The notes under the pieces are model-generated. The model was not told where the DNA came from and did no database searches. It worked only from the letters and a program-made list of their open reading frames with translations. From an uncultured Blautia sp. (lineage in GTDB: Bacteria > Bacillota > Clostridia > Lachnospirales > Lachnospiraceae), in assembly GCA_934394545.1 (NCBI GenBank), contig CAKRRG010000014.1, positions 1 through 49,078 on the forward strand: 49,078 nt of DNA. Direction: 5' to 3'. How positions within the stretch are numbered: position 1 is the first letter of the stretch; each line of letters starts with the position of its first letter. Of the stretch, positions 8,465 through 17,802 are shown one piece after another. Made by a program: the position numbers and the translations under genes.

Positions 8465-10036
8465 TTAGTATAACATATCGCAAGCTGCTGTCGTAATAAT
8501 CCATTTTCCCCCTTTTCCTGTCAGTTCCAAATGGTCTGGAAAAACAAGTATCTTATCGATTTCTTCCAGCCGGCATAACGTACAGGCATGGGCAAAAGAA
8601 TGATTTTGCTTCAAAAACTGTTCGATTTCCTGAATACGCTCTTCTATCTCTTTCTTCTGCCCCAAACTACTATGGCTATGCTTAAAATTACCTTGGCCAT
8701 TCTTCGCAGTCTCACCCTTTTTCTGAACTTCTGTATTTAAGCGTTTCTCCAGTTCTTCCTTTTTTTCCCGATAGAGAGATTCTTCTACAAGTCCCTCCAG
8801 ATATTTGTCCAGAAGAAGCTTCTGCTGATCTTTTATCTTTTTTTCAAACTGTTCACGGCTTTCCTGTTCTTTATCCTTCAATTCTTCCAGACAGCTTTCA
8901 AGAATGCCCAGAAAAACTGCCATCCATGCAGATTCTCCAGTCTGTGGTAAACTGCGGCTCTCCAGCAAAGAAAAAAGAGTCTTTTCTTCCAGATGGATAT
9001 TTTCACAGCCACCTTGCCTGTTCTCTTTTATTCGTCCCTGCTCCAGATATGTCCGGCATTTCCATTCATGGACTTTGTCATATTTACGTCTTCTTGTTGT
9101 CCGGTAAAACGGAGCCCCGCACAGACCGCAGATCATTTTGCCACTAAGCAGATACGTTCCTCTGTTGATGCCGGAATCCTTCCCTCTTCCCGAAGCACGG
9201 TTTCTTCTTTTGTCAATAGCCTGGTTTGCCCTTTCCCATAATTCCTCTGATACAATGGCAGGAAACCGTTTTTCATAAATATAAAGCTGTTCCTCTGGAT
9301 TTTTCACCGTCCTTCCGGTGTCAAAATCATAGTGCTTCCGGTTCATTACCACCGTCCCTTTATTGATGGGATTGCGGATCATACGGCGGATATCGGAATC
9401 AGAAAAACTACAGCCATTTCTTTTTTGTACTCCTTTTTCCCGTAGGATCCTGGCAATCCTTCTGCTTCCATACCCGGCAGCACAAAGTTCATACATCTGT
9501 CGTTTTACCTTTGCTTCCTCCTCCAGGATCGCAAACTTTTTATCCGGCATTTTCCGATACCCGTAGGTATTTGAAGTGAGCATCAGAGCACTTCCGGTCT
9601 GCTGCCGGTTTCGGTGTGCATTGTTTATTTTCCTACTTAATTCCCGGCTGTATTCCTCAGCAAGAATTGCCTTAATTCCTGTGACCAAGGCATCCTCTGT
9701 ACTGTAAAAGCGATTCTCCAGATAAAGATACAGCCGCTTTCCCTGGGTTACCAGCCTGTCAATAAAAATATACCAATCCCTGGTATTTCGCATCAGTCTG
9801 TCCTGGGATTTTATCACTACGATCTCAAACTTATCTCTAAGAAGATCTGCAAAAAGCCTTTGGTATTCTTCTCTTCCTCTGGTGCTGGTTCCAGACCTGC
9901 TTTCTATATATTCATCCTCCAACAGCCAATTCAGGCGGCAGACGCATTCTCTTGCCTCTGCCGCCTGTCTTATAAGGGCGTCTCTCTGGCACTCTTCTTC
10001 TGTGCTGCAACGGCAGTAGATCACCGCCCGAATCAT
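8465..10036 (-). CDS. Large serine recombinase (site-specific integrase)
   Basis: 523 aa. The N-terminal resolvase domain (about residues 1-150) has the catalytic serine in YCRCST (Ser11) and the arginine-rich active-site block (SQDRLMRNTRDW). A recombinase domain follows (about 165-280), then a zinc ribbon (CGLCGAPFYRTTRRRKY ... CRTYL ... GGCENIHL), then a charged coiled coil (about 385-440). This is the layout of phiC31/TnpX-type integrases. ATG at 10036 overlaps the stop of the upstream 53-aa ORF (ATGA), so the two are translationally coupled. It is the only recombinase inside 7917-22702 and the obvious agent of that insertion. Confidence 0.92.
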   Translation of the reverse strand: MIRAVIYCRCSTEEECQRDALIRQAAEARECVCRLNWLLEDEYIESRSGTSTRGREEYQRLFADLLRDKFEIVVIKSQDRLMRNTRDWYIFIDRLVTQGKRLYLYLENRFYSTEDALVTGIKAILAEEYSRELSRKINNAHRNRQQTGSALMLTSNTYGYRKMPDKKFAILEEEAKVKRQMYELCAAGYGSRRIARILREKGVQKRNGCSFSDSDIRRMIRNPINKGTVVMNRKHYDFDTGRTVKNPEEQLYIYEKRFPAIVSEELWERANQAIDKRRNRASGRGKDSGINRGTYLLSGKMICGLCGAPFYRTTRRRKYDKVHEWKCRTYLEQGRIKENRQGGCENIHLEEKTLFSLLESRSLPQTGESAWMAVFLGILESCLEELKDKEQESREQFEKKIKDQQKLLLDKYLEGLVEESLYREKKEELEKRLNTEVQKKGETAKNGQGNFKHSHSSLGQKKEIEERIQEIEQFLKQNHSFAHACTLCRLEEIDKILVFPDHLELTGKGGKWIITTAACDMLY

Positions 10037-10194
10037 AAAGTGCCTCTGTAATTTTTAAGTTTGTCTTTCAGACGGATCTGCTCCAATGCAGTGATCATTT
10101 TTTCTTCTGCAAGAATATCTGCCAGCTTTTCCATGATTTTCTTTTCCGGAACCGGCTCTGCCTGTAAAAATTTCATCCACTCATTTATGCACAT
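10033..10194 (-). CDS. Small 53-aa protein coupled to the serine recombinase
   Basis: An ORF of 53 codons: ATG at 10194 with GGTGA 7 bases upstream, stop TGA sharing ATGA with the recombinase start. It is helical and charged (EKKIMEKLADILAEEKM, then IRLKDKLKNY), with no cysteines after residue 2 and no membrane segment. I do not recognise the family. The tight coupling suggests a partner of the recombinase, for example an excision-directing factor; that is inference from position and size only. Confidence 0.65.
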   Translation of the reverse strand: MCINEWMKFLQAEPVPEKKIMEKLADILAEEKMITALEQIRLKDKLKNYRGTL

Positions 10195-10297
10195 AGATCT
10201 GTCACCATTTTATAAGCCTTACTTTATATTATGCAGCAGAACAGCATGATCCGTATTCCGGTTCATATTTCACGATTTTATTTGTAAAGGGGAATGC
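10195..10297. other. Gap between DUF4832 gene and the recombinase pair
   Basis: 103 bases. I see no clear terminator and only a lone TATAA-like stretch without a fitting -35, so the recombinase genes may be read through from the pel operon. Confidence 0.3.
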
Positions 10298-11695
10298 TTA
10301 TCTGCGTTCAATTTCCCACAACAGGTTCCGGCCATCCTGGTAAGAACAATCCATTGCCATTCGTATACTTGGTTTTTCTGTCATAGGATCTTCAATTCCA
10401 ACAGATAATGCATATTCCTTTGTCAAAAGTTCCGGAATACTGCAGGTTTCAAATACGGTTCTGGTAATAAGCTGTGTACCTGGCAAAACGGAGGAAAGAA
10501 GCATATTCACCTTTACCTTTTCTACTATTTTTCCGGAAGAAGTCTCCAGATACAAATATACCGGCCAGTTTTTATAAAACGGTGCAGCACCTCCATTGTT
10601 CCAGGTCAGCTTAAGGCAGTCCTTTTCTCCCTCTTTTTCCCAGGCAGCCTGCGAAATCCAAAGACGATACCCCAGATTCAAAAGAATTTCATCATACCCG
10701 TCTTGATACTTCGGATCTGCAGCTTTTGGTCCTAAAAATGTGGCATGAGACTGCTTCACAAGCTTGACCGTTCTGTCAAGCTTTGTTCCAAGCAGCTGTT
10801 CCATAGAAAGAGAGCTGGTAAATTCTCCACCGGAGGGAGCCGTTTTCCAAAAATCAGCCATAGCGGTCAGCCCATTTTCTTCCTCTGCCTGCTCGTATGC
10901 TCCTCCCTCCGAAATCCATTTCAGCCACTCATTTGTAGAATCCCAGTCACCGGTCATGTCATTATAAAGCCCCATTTCAAAATCACCAGCGATCTGAAAA
11001 GGTCTTCGCATAAGCAATAACGCTTCCGGAAAAGCTTCTGTCCAGGGAATCACATACCGCTCCCGCACCTTTTCCTCTGGCATTCTTTGGATTCCTTCCT
11101 TGTAATTTACATGCCACTCTCCCCAGTGTCCAAGGCTTCCAAGTTCAATATAACTAATCAGCCCATCAACACCCAGGTGTTCTCCCATGGCTTTCACTGC
11201 TTTTTCATGACAGGCGATCAAATACTCATTGTTATAATCCGGAGCAAAACCTTTTCCATATTCGCCATCGTACCAGGTTCCCGCTTCTCCCGTTTTTTCA
11301 TAGAGCCATTCAGGAATATCCATATGCCGTTCATCACCGGGAACATCACAGACAAAACGTAAAATCAGATGTTTTCCCTCTTCCCGCCATCTTTTTAGCT
11401 GATTCTCCTCTTCAATTGCTGTCCAGTCATAAACGCCTTCCTCCGGCTCCAATTCTGCCCAGGTTATATCCATATACAGAAGGGACACATCGTTTCCTAT
11501 CTTCTCATACCAGGCACATGGGGCATATCCCATAAGCGGATTTCCAAAAGCCTGCTCTGATTTTTGATATTTTTTAATAGTTCTTTCTTTTTGCCGCCAG
11601 ATGATTCCACCTGCCACTGCTACGCAGATCAGAGCTGCACAAATAAGTATTACACATATAATAATTATCTGTATTTTCCCCTTTCTGTCATCCAT
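10298..11695 (-). CDS. DUF4832-type putative glycoside hydrolase, membrane anchored
   Basis: 465 aa. One N-terminal membrane helix (about residues 9-32), then a TIM-barrel-like domain: NPLMGYAPCAWYE, a WAELEPEEGVYDW block and SYIELGSLGHWGEWHVNY, with acidic residues at the ends of predicted strands as in clan GH-A-like enzymes. The C-terminal 120 residues look beta-rich, as in DUF4832. The ATG at 11695 has GGAG 6 bases upstream; it overlaps the DUF4956 stop by 8 bases. Being last in the pel operon, it could trim or bind the polymer, standing in for the hydrolase domain of proteobacterial PelA, which the PelA here lacks. That role is inference. Confidence 0.65.
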   Translation of the reverse strand: MDDRKGKIQIIIICVILICAALICVAVAGGIIWRQKERTIKKYQKSEQAFGNPLMGYAPCAWYEKIGNDVSLLYMDITWAELEPEEGVYDWTAIEEENQLKRWREEGKHLILRFVCDVPGDERHMDIPEWLYEKTGEAGTWYDGEYGKGFAPDYNNEYLIACHEKAVKAMGEHLGVDGLISYIELGSLGHWGEWHVNYKEGIQRMPEEKVRERYVIPWTEAFPEALLLMRRPFQIAGDFEMGLYNDMTGDWDSTNEWLKWISEGGAYEQAEEENGLTAMADFWKTAPSGGEFTSSLSMEQLLGTKLDRTVKLVKQSHATFLGPKAADPKYQDGYDEILLNLGYRLWISQAAWEKEGEKDCLKLTWNNGGAAPFYKNWPVYLYLETSSGKIVEKVKVNMLLSSVLPGTQLITRTVFETCSIPELLTKEYALSVGIEDPMTEKPSIRMAMDCSYQDGRNLLWEIERR

Positions 11696-12359
11696 GATAC
11701 TCTCCATTGTACTGGATCAGACTCACATCCTCTACATGCTCCAGCCCACGGATTTTTTCCATAAAATCCATATCATTCTGCCTGCAGTACAATTCCACTG
11801 CCATTTCCGTTTTTTCTTTTCGCATAGTCTTGGATTTCATAAAATATTTACGTTTTCCAAAGCAGCGGATAATCTCATCACCTGTCTGATCCCCTGTGTA
11901 ATGAATGACTGCAATATAAATCTTTCCACTTTGTTGTTTGTGGTAAAACAACAGGATCATCAAAATCATAAATGCGGCAGCGAGAAGCGCCAGTACGTAC
12001 ATTCCCGCACCGGCTGTAATTCCGGTCGTAATTGCCCAGAACAGATACAACAGATCCATAGGGTCTTTAATAGCTGTACGGAAACGTACAATGGAAAGGG
12101 CACCAACCATACCAAGGGAAATTACCACATTGGTGCTGATTGCCAGCGTTACCATACAGGTGAGAACTGTCATTCCTACCAATGTAACCGCAAATGTTCT
12201 TGAAAAAATCACACCGGCATAAAATTTCCGATATACCAGATAAATCAGCGCTCCTAATAATAATGCTGCTGCCAGGGCAGTAAGGATTCCGGGAATGTCA
12301 TATTTTCCAAAGTTTCCGGCTTCCAGAACTGATTTTTTTATCATATCCTTTACACTCAT
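11688..12359 (-). CDS. DUF4956 membrane protein
   Basis: 223 aa with four hydrophobic helices in the first 140 residues, a conserved SLGMVGALSIVRFRTAIKD loop characteristic of the family, and a cytosolic C-terminal domain of about 80 residues. ATG at 12359 chosen for AGGAG 10 bases upstream. It follows the VTC-domain gene by 42 bases. DUF4956 proteins are commonly found beside bacterial VTC and CotH genes, as here; their biochemical role is not settled. In this operon it may form a membrane unit with the VTC protein. Confidence 0.8.
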   Translation of the reverse strand: MSVKDMIKKSVLEAGNFGKYDIPGILTALAAALLLGALIYLVYRKFYAGVIFSRTFAVTLVGMTVLTCMVTLAISTNVVISLGMVGALSIVRFRTAIKDPMDLLYLFWAITTGITAGAGMYVLALLAAAFMILMILLFYHKQQSGKIYIAVIHYTGDQTGDEIIRCFGKRKYFMKSKTMRKEKTEMAVELYCRQNDMDFMEKIRGLEHVEDVSLIQYNGEYHG

Positions 12360-12401
12360 ACCATTTTCTCTCCTGTCATTCATTTTTTTAGTTGCACGTC
12401 T

Positions 12402-13130
12402 CTACGTTTCATACCAATACTCGAAGCCATTCATGTATCTTGTTTTTTCGTAGCAAAGCACATACTTAGATACTGCAGAAAATTCTGCGGAATACGGCGG
12501 CAGAACCTCTCTGAGAAGCTGCGGCAGCATCTGGGTAAACTTCACCTCCATAATCAGCTTTCCTGGTTCTAACACAGACAGCGCCGGCAACGTATCATCA
12601 AAAATATCATAGCTTCCCACAGCTGCCCTTACATCGGAATCAAAAGTGATCCGCACCGTTCCCTCATCCATAATCCACGGCACTCTGTCATAATCTACAA
12701 TGGTTCTTGGACGCATTACGTTACTGGTGCACTCAATATAGAATTCCCTGCAAAGAGAATACCTGCTATGCAGAAGAAACTCATAATCCCCATTTAATAT
12801 TTTCTCCACTTCTTCTCTTGTAAGTGATGCACTTTCCTTGTAAATATAACTTCCGAATTTCTTCTTTCTTTCCAGCTTGATAAATTTGTCATTGTTGTTA
12901 TAAATCCTGATCCTGTATTTTTTCCTCATAAGGACCCCTGCCTCTTTTTCCTCGTAAGCACTGTTCCAATAATCATCAAAATACAGACTGCGGATAAAAT
13001 ATCCAGACTCTCCGGCATGGGGATCCGGCTGCAGAAATGACTTCAACCGAAGAGTAAGCAATTCCTTTTCGCTTGTACTGATCAGATACTTCCATTCATT
13101 GCGAAAAGCTTCTTTCTTCTTATTCTTCAT
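12402..13130 (-). CDS. VTC-domain (polyphosphate polymerase-like) protein
   Basis: 242 aa, almost entirely one VTC tunnel domain. Expected basic and acidic residues are visible: RNEWKYLI near the start, RSLYFDDYWNSAYEEKE, KYRIRIYN with KLERKKK, RTIVDYDR, ITFDSDVRA and IMEVKF near the end. In yeast Vtc4 this fold makes polyphosphate from ATP; in bacteria the activity is mostly unproven. ATG at 13130 has AGGAAG upstream and overlaps the cotH stop by 11 bases, so the pair is translationally coupled. Together with CotH and DUF4956 it forms a phosphate-chemistry block at the end of the pel operon. Confidence 0.85.
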   Translation of the reverse strand: MKNKKKEAFRNEWKYLISTSEKELLTLRLKSFLQPDPHAGESGYFIRSLYFDDYWNSAYEEKEAGVLMRKKYRIRIYNNNDKFIKLERKKKFGSYIYKESASLTREEVEKILNGDYEFLLHSRYSLCREFYIECTSNVMRPRTIVDYDRVPWIMDEGTVRITFDSDVRAAVGSYDIFDDTLPALSVLEPGKLIMEVKFTQMLPQLLREVLPPYSAEFSAVSKYVLCYEKTRYMNGFEYWYET

Positions 13131-14919
13131 AAATATCTTCCTCAATCTGTCCGTCCTCTGTTACATAGATACACTTCATGCCATAATGCTTTCCTTCATC
13201 TGTAACATAATAATCAAAGGCGTCCTGCTCGTTTCCATTTTTATCCGTGGCACGTATGCGGATGAAGTACTGACCGGCCTCTGGAAGTTCCATTTCCGTT
13301 TCAGGAATCAATAGTTCCTTCTGAGAACAGATTATATCCTGGAAGCTATAGTCCCTTGCCACTTCCACAGAATACGTGATATCTCTTGCATCAAAGGAAT
13401 AGGAAGGATCCCAGTTTATTTTCATTTTATTTCCATCAACAGTGGGAACCCCGATATAGAATGGCATAGGCTTATTAAGGCTTTCTCTGTATAGCTGATC
13501 GTTCTTTTCGATTTCTTCCGGAAGAGAGGCTGCAAGCTTATCATACTGTTCTCTTGTAAGAGGCGCATAAAACGCATCCGGCATCTCATAAAGATAAGGC
13601 TTTACCACTTTCGTATACTTCTGGATCATAGTGCTTAATCTTTCTTCGCTAAGATACTCCTTCAAATCCAGAATGGTCTTATCCAGCTGTTCTCTGAAGG
13701 CATCTGATTTCAGACATCTCTGAAACAGTACATTCCCCCAGTAATTGCTGATGCCGCATTCCCAGCTTCCATGATCACTAAAATCCCTGATGTTATATTC
13801 TTCTCTAAACAGACAGCCATCATTATCCCAGGGTATGAGATACCAGATATCTGAATTTAAAGGACTGTACAAATACATATTTCGATTCTGCGTATCCACA
13901 TTTCCCACCAAAATCTGAAATCCCATCCAGTATGTAAGATTTTCCACATCAAAATAACTTTCCAGAGTCTTTTCAATAGGAATACTGTAGTCGTTCACAG
14001 CATCCAGCATTTCGATGAGCTTACGGTTATCCGTATTTCCCTTTATCTCCAGCATCTCTTCAAAGGCAGTACTGTCGTAAGCAGGATCATCCTGAAGTTT
14101 TATCACATCTTCGTATCTATAAAACTCAAAAGAGTTTACTTTATACAATTGTCCGTTTGCATCCAGCCCATGATTCTTAAGCGCCGTCTTATTAAACTGC
14201 TCTACCTGGGTATACAAACCATAATCCTCAAATTCACTGTCCGAGGAACCATCTGTCGTATCTCTTACATACAAATGCACAAACTGGGTCCGCAAACTGA
14301 TCAATTGCGGGATTCCCTTTAACAGATCGTACGCCAGCTTATTCCGAAAGCGCATTCCCTCTGTCATATGTTTGTTCAGATTAATGGTTCTCTGTCCTCT
14401 CCAGGTACCTTTGTTTTTCTTCAATTCAATTTTGTAATTTTTCTGAGCATTCCGGCTTGAGGTCTGTCCACGTATTTGTACCGTTGCATTTGGTACGCTT
14501 TCTCCATATCCTACCATTCCTTCTGTAGGACCATTCTCATCTCCCACCTGTAAAAGTGCAGCCACCTGATATCTGTCCACACCCATATCTTCATAATCGT
14601 AAGCCGAATAGCTGTTGATCTCTTTCCAGGTATGATTGGTATTTTCTGAAGAATTCCCTTTTGAAACAGTAAGGTACATGGTCACCACACTGGTATCGTC
14701 ATCGTTCTCATACAGCGTATCCTTGTCTCTTAAATGAACCTGGTCAATATCCTGTTTATCTGCTTTTTTTACAATCTGATCTTCCTCTGACGAAGCTTCC
14801 GATTCTTCGCTCAGATTCCGCTCTTCCTTTCCCGTATCCTCTGTTCCTGTACAGCCTGCGCACAGAGACACCAACATACTTCCTGCAAGTACACATGCAA
14901 GCCTTTTATATTTTTTCAC
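13120..14919 (-). CDS. CotH-kinase-family lipoprotein
   Basis: 599 aa. A GTG start at 14919 (AAAGGAGT 7 bases upstream) gives a lipoprotein signal peptide with lipobox LCAGC, so the protein is tethered outside the membrane. After a Ser/Glu-rich linker comes a CotH domain (about residues 120-430) with its core GNVDTQNRNMYLY ... IPWDNDGCLF; in CotH proteins the Asp/Asn residues bind metal and ATP for protein phosphorylation. A C-terminal fibronectin-like region (about 480-590) follows. A longer reading frame upstream lies inside pelG and lacks a signal peptide, so I rejected it. Overlaps pelG by 14 bases. Confidence 0.82.
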   Translation of the reverse strand: MKKYKRLACVLAGSMLVSLCAGCTGTEDTGKEERNLSEESEASSEEDQIVKKADKQDIDQVHLRDKDTLYENDDDTSVVTMYLTVSKGNSSENTNHTWKEINSYSAYDYEDMGVDRYQVAALLQVGDENGPTEGMVGYGESVPNATVQIRGQTSSRNAQKNYKIELKKNKGTWRGQRTINLNKHMTEGMRFRNKLAYDLLKGIPQLISLRTQFVHLYVRDTTDGSSDSEFEDYGLYTQVEQFNKTALKNHGLDANGQLYKVNSFEFYRYEDVIKLQDDPAYDSTAFEEMLEIKGNTDNRKLIEMLDAVNDYSIPIEKTLESYFDVENLTYWMGFQILVGNVDTQNRNMYLYSPLNSDIWYLIPWDNDGCLFREEYNIRDFSDHGSWECGISNYWGNVLFQRCLKSDAFREQLDKTILDLKEYLSEERLSTMIQKYTKVVKPYLYEMPDAFYAPLTREQYDKLAASLPEEIEKNDQLYRESLNKPMPFYIGVPTVDGNKMKINWDPSYSFDARDITYSVEVARDYSFQDIICSQKELLIPETEMELPEAGQYFIRIRATDKNGNEQDAFDYYVTDEGKHYGMKCIYVTEDGQIEEDIYEE

Positions 14920-16375
14920 TTTTTTGACTCCTTTCCAGTTTTTCACTGAGAAAATAACCAAGTCTGGAAAACGTTCCTCTTTTTTCCCTGACCACAACCG
15001 GCTGCACGCTAAGAATATAATAGGGCAGATGCTTTGTATAATAATCCAGGCGAAAAACCACCAGCAGAAAAAACACTGCACTGCCAGCCAGAAATCCAAA
15101 GCCATAATATACCCTTGGAAAAAACAGGGAAATTATGGTAAATACCACGGTTCCTCCTGCAAAACAGCCTGCTGCCATCAGTGCCCCTTTATAATCTGTA
15201 AAGTACAGAAGCAGCAGCACCATAGTATTGGCCACCGCATAGATCCCATATCCTACACAAAGCGTTCTGAAATAACCTTCCATAAGATCATTAAATCCCA
15301 GAGGCAGGGATTCCAGGATCACCCCTCCCAGAGAAATGGCCAAAGCCGTAGTAAGAATCTGCTTCAAGGCCGTATATTTTAATTCCACATTTAACACCTT
15401 TAACATTTCTTCTCCAGCCTTGGTAATGTCACCTACCGCTCCTTTGTCATTAAATAAGCTGTAATAATTTTTGTATTTGGGATAAAAATTCACTTCCACT
15501 GATACCACGAAATTAACTGTAGTTACCAGGATCGTAAGAAACGCCATTAGTGCTGGCACATCGTGATAAGGAGCTCCTACAAACAGCCCTTGAACCTGCA
15601 CCTTAAGCGGACCGGCCCACATGATCACCAGATGGGCAAAAAGCCCGATATTGATAAACAAACCAGTAAAAGCAAGAGGCAGAAACTGATCCACCCAGCG
15701 AAGGAAAAGGAAAGCGCCTTTTTCAGCCTGAGGAAAATACTGGTATAACAAAATCACATCCCACAAAAGCATTCCGCCATAGCCAATGGAAACAGCGATC
15801 AGAAGGGCTTCCACATGAGGAATTCCAAACAGCAGCAACAACCAGCCGGTTAAAAATGAAAGCGCAATGGCAGCGGAAAATGACAGCATAATTCCTCTGT
15901 AGTCCTTGATCGCTGTCAGGTAACTCATTGCGTTCCAGGTAACGATCAGCTCACCAAAAAGCCACAGGCACAATAGTCCATCCACCAGCCCTGCCCCGGA
16001 GAAAATAAGAAAAACTCCGTACAGGATCCCGCCAACTACCAGCATGATCCCTGTAGAACCCCAGAAAGAGGGCAAAACCATATCATATTCCTCTTCATAC
16101 AGCATATCTGCAATGAATCTGGTGACTACCATCGACAAAAAACTGGTAACTGTCAGAGAAAACAAAAGCGTATAGGTGATCATGCACACCAAAAGCTCAC
16201 GACTATGTCTGCTGCCCCCGGTCTTGTCACAAAGGTACATCACTCCAAGAAGCAGAATGATTCCAAGGATCATAGGACCGGTGCAAACCACACTTGCATA
16301 TCCATAAGCTCTGAAGGAAGCAAACAGACCACGTTTGTGAAACAGTTTTTTCAGTTCAAATCCGATTCCCGCCAT
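14906..16375 (-). CDS. pelG: Pel polysaccharide membrane exporter subunit PelG
   Basis: 489 aa with about 12 hydrophobic helices of the Wzx/MOP flippase type. It opens with MAGIGFELKKLFHKRG, the diagnostic PelG start. In Pseudomonas and Bacillus Pel systems, PelG forms the inner-membrane complex with PelD, PelE and the glycosyltransferase PelF and is thought to carry the growing chain across the membrane. ATG start with AGGAGGTGA upstream; it overlaps pelF by 20 bases. Order pelF-pelG is that of known pel operons. Confidence 0.92.
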   Translation of the reverse strand: MAGIGFELKKLFHKRGLFASFRAYGYASVVCTGPMILGIILLLGVMYLCDKTGGSRHSRELLVCMITYTLLFSLTVTSFLSMVVTRFIADMLYEEEYDMVLPSFWGSTGIMLVVGGILYGVFLIFSGAGLVDGLLCLWLFGELIVTWNAMSYLTAIKDYRGIMLSFSAAIALSFLTGWLLLLFGIPHVEALLIAVSIGYGGMLLWDVILLYQYFPQAEKGAFLFLRWVDQFLPLAFTGLFINIGLFAHLVIMWAGPLKVQVQGLFVGAPYHDVPALMAFLTILVTTVNFVVSVEVNFYPKYKNYYSLFNDKGAVGDITKAGEEMLKVLNVELKYTALKQILTTALAISLGGVILESLPLGFNDLMEGYFRTLCVGYGIYAVANTMVLLLLYFTDYKGALMAAGCFAGGTVVFTIISLFFPRVYYGFGFLAGSAVFFLLVVFRLDYYTKHLPYYILSVQPVVVREKRGTFSRLGYFLSEKLERSQKSEKI

Positions 16376-17780
16376 TTTTCTGTATCACCTCCTCATACAA
16401 ATCCCGATACAGGCTGATCATACGTTCCTGTCTGTAATAAGCTTTTACACGTTCCTGGCCGCTTTGTCCCATACGCAGACGGCGATTTCTGGATTCACAC
16501 ATTTTTTCCATGTTCAGCGCAAGACCTTCCCGGTACATAGGCGCAGTATAGTAGCCTGCCCTTCCATACACATCCTCTTCCTTTCCTTCCAGAAGCTCTC
16601 TGCAGCAGCCTACATCTGTAGTGACACAAGGGCGCCTTGCTGCAAAGGATTCCAGAACAGACAAAGGCTGTCCCTCTGAAATACTGGTAAGAATGGTAAA
16701 ATCCAGTTTTTCCATATATTTTATAATATCCACACGACCTGTAAAAATAATATTTTCCAATTTCAGCTGTTTCACAAGCTCATAACATTCCTGTGCATAC
16801 TCTTCATCGTCAACGCCTCCCATAATATGAAGACGCACATTTTTCACCCTTGAAGACAATTCAAAAAATGCGTAGATCATGGTTTTAATGTCCTTAATCG
16901 GAGCAAGTCTTACTACTGCACCAATATCCACCCAGCCATCTTCTTTTTTTAATGGGATTCCGGACAATCTTTCATAATCGATTCCATTTTCGATTACCCT
17001 GCACTTCTTCGGATCACACCCCATCTGGATCTGGGTGCGCATTGCATTGGTAAAAAGACTGGTTACCTGAAATGCTCTTTGGTAAATCATATCTGACAGC
17101 ATATAAAAGAAAGCGATCCATTGTTTCTTAAAGGACGAAGCCACCCACTTCGCACGGATGATTTCCTCTTCTCTTTCTCTTGTGTAAATTCCATGTTCTG
17201 TGAGAAGAACATCTTTTTTGTATACATAACCTCCAAGGCAGGCCAAAAGCCCGCCATAGCCGGTACAAATAGCGTGATACACATCTGCCTTTGGCACTTC
17301 ACTTCCCATAAGATACAGGATTGGAAGAAGCATGGATCGCATAGTGTGAAAAGCATCTGCAAAGGCTATGTACGGATACTGTTCCTGACAGATTTTTATA
17401 AGAAGCTTCAAAAAAATCTCGCTTTTCAAAAAAGCCATAGAATTTAAGCGTTTATCCTGATACAACGAAAACAAAACTTCCCAGTCCGGTCTTCCCATCT
17501 GCATCAGTTCACCAAGACTCTTAAGTTCCTCTTCCGAAAAGATATGGGACATTTTTCCCTTTTCTTTTACATGCAAAGCATCATCCAGAAAAACTTCATG
17601 AACCTCCACCACATTCTTGGGAAGCTCATAAACAAATTTTCCTTTTTTTTCTGCATTTGCTCCAATAACCCAAAGAACAAATTCATGCTCCTGCATCTGA
17701 TTGATATACTGGTGCATCCATGTGGATACACCTCCAAAAACATAAGGATAACATCCTTCCAATACCAGACAGATTCTCAC
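16356..17780 (-). CDS. pelF: Pel polysaccharide glycosyltransferase PelF
   Basis: GT4-type glycosyltransferase, 474 aa. The start RICLVLEGCYPYVFGGVSTWMHQYI and the extended N-terminal domain are typical of PelF. The donor-binding GT-B motif E-x7-E is seen in ISEGQPLSVLESF near the C-terminus. PelF polymerises the partly acetylated GalNAc/GlcNAc chain from UDP-sugars in the cytosol. I chose the GTG at 17780 with GGAG 7 bases upstream, 22 bases after the pelA stop; an in-frame ATG 36 bases earlier would overlap pelA. No cellulose-synthase-like BcsA is present, so this is the Pel rather than the cellulose or PNAG route. Confidence 0.93.
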   Translation of the reverse strand: MRICLVLEGCYPYVFGGVSTWMHQYINQMQEHEFVLWVIGANAEKKGKFVYELPKNVVEVHEVFLDDALHVKEKGKMSHIFSEEELKSLGELMQMGRPDWEVLFSLYQDKRLNSMAFLKSEIFLKLLIKICQEQYPYIAFADAFHTMRSMLLPILYLMGSEVPKADVYHAICTGYGGLLACLGGYVYKKDVLLTEHGIYTREREEEIIRAKWVASSFKKQWIAFFYMLSDMIYQRAFQVTSLFTNAMRTQIQMGCDPKKCRVIENGIDYERLSGIPLKKEDGWVDIGAVVRLAPIKDIKTMIYAFFELSSRVKNVRLHIMGGVDDEEYAQECYELVKQLKLENIIFTGRVDIIKYMEKLDFTILTSISEGQPLSVLESFAARRPCVTTDVGCCRELLEGKEEDVYGRAGYYTAPMYREGLALNMEKMCESRNRRLRMGQSGQERVKAYYRQERMISLYRDLYEEVIQKNGGNRI

Positions 17781-17802
17781 TGTTTTCTCCTTTTCGCCAC
17801 AC

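Noticed and set aside
14920..15105. Longer N-terminus for the CotH protein
   Set aside because: It lies inside pelG, has no signal peptide, and hides the lipobox start at GTG 14919.
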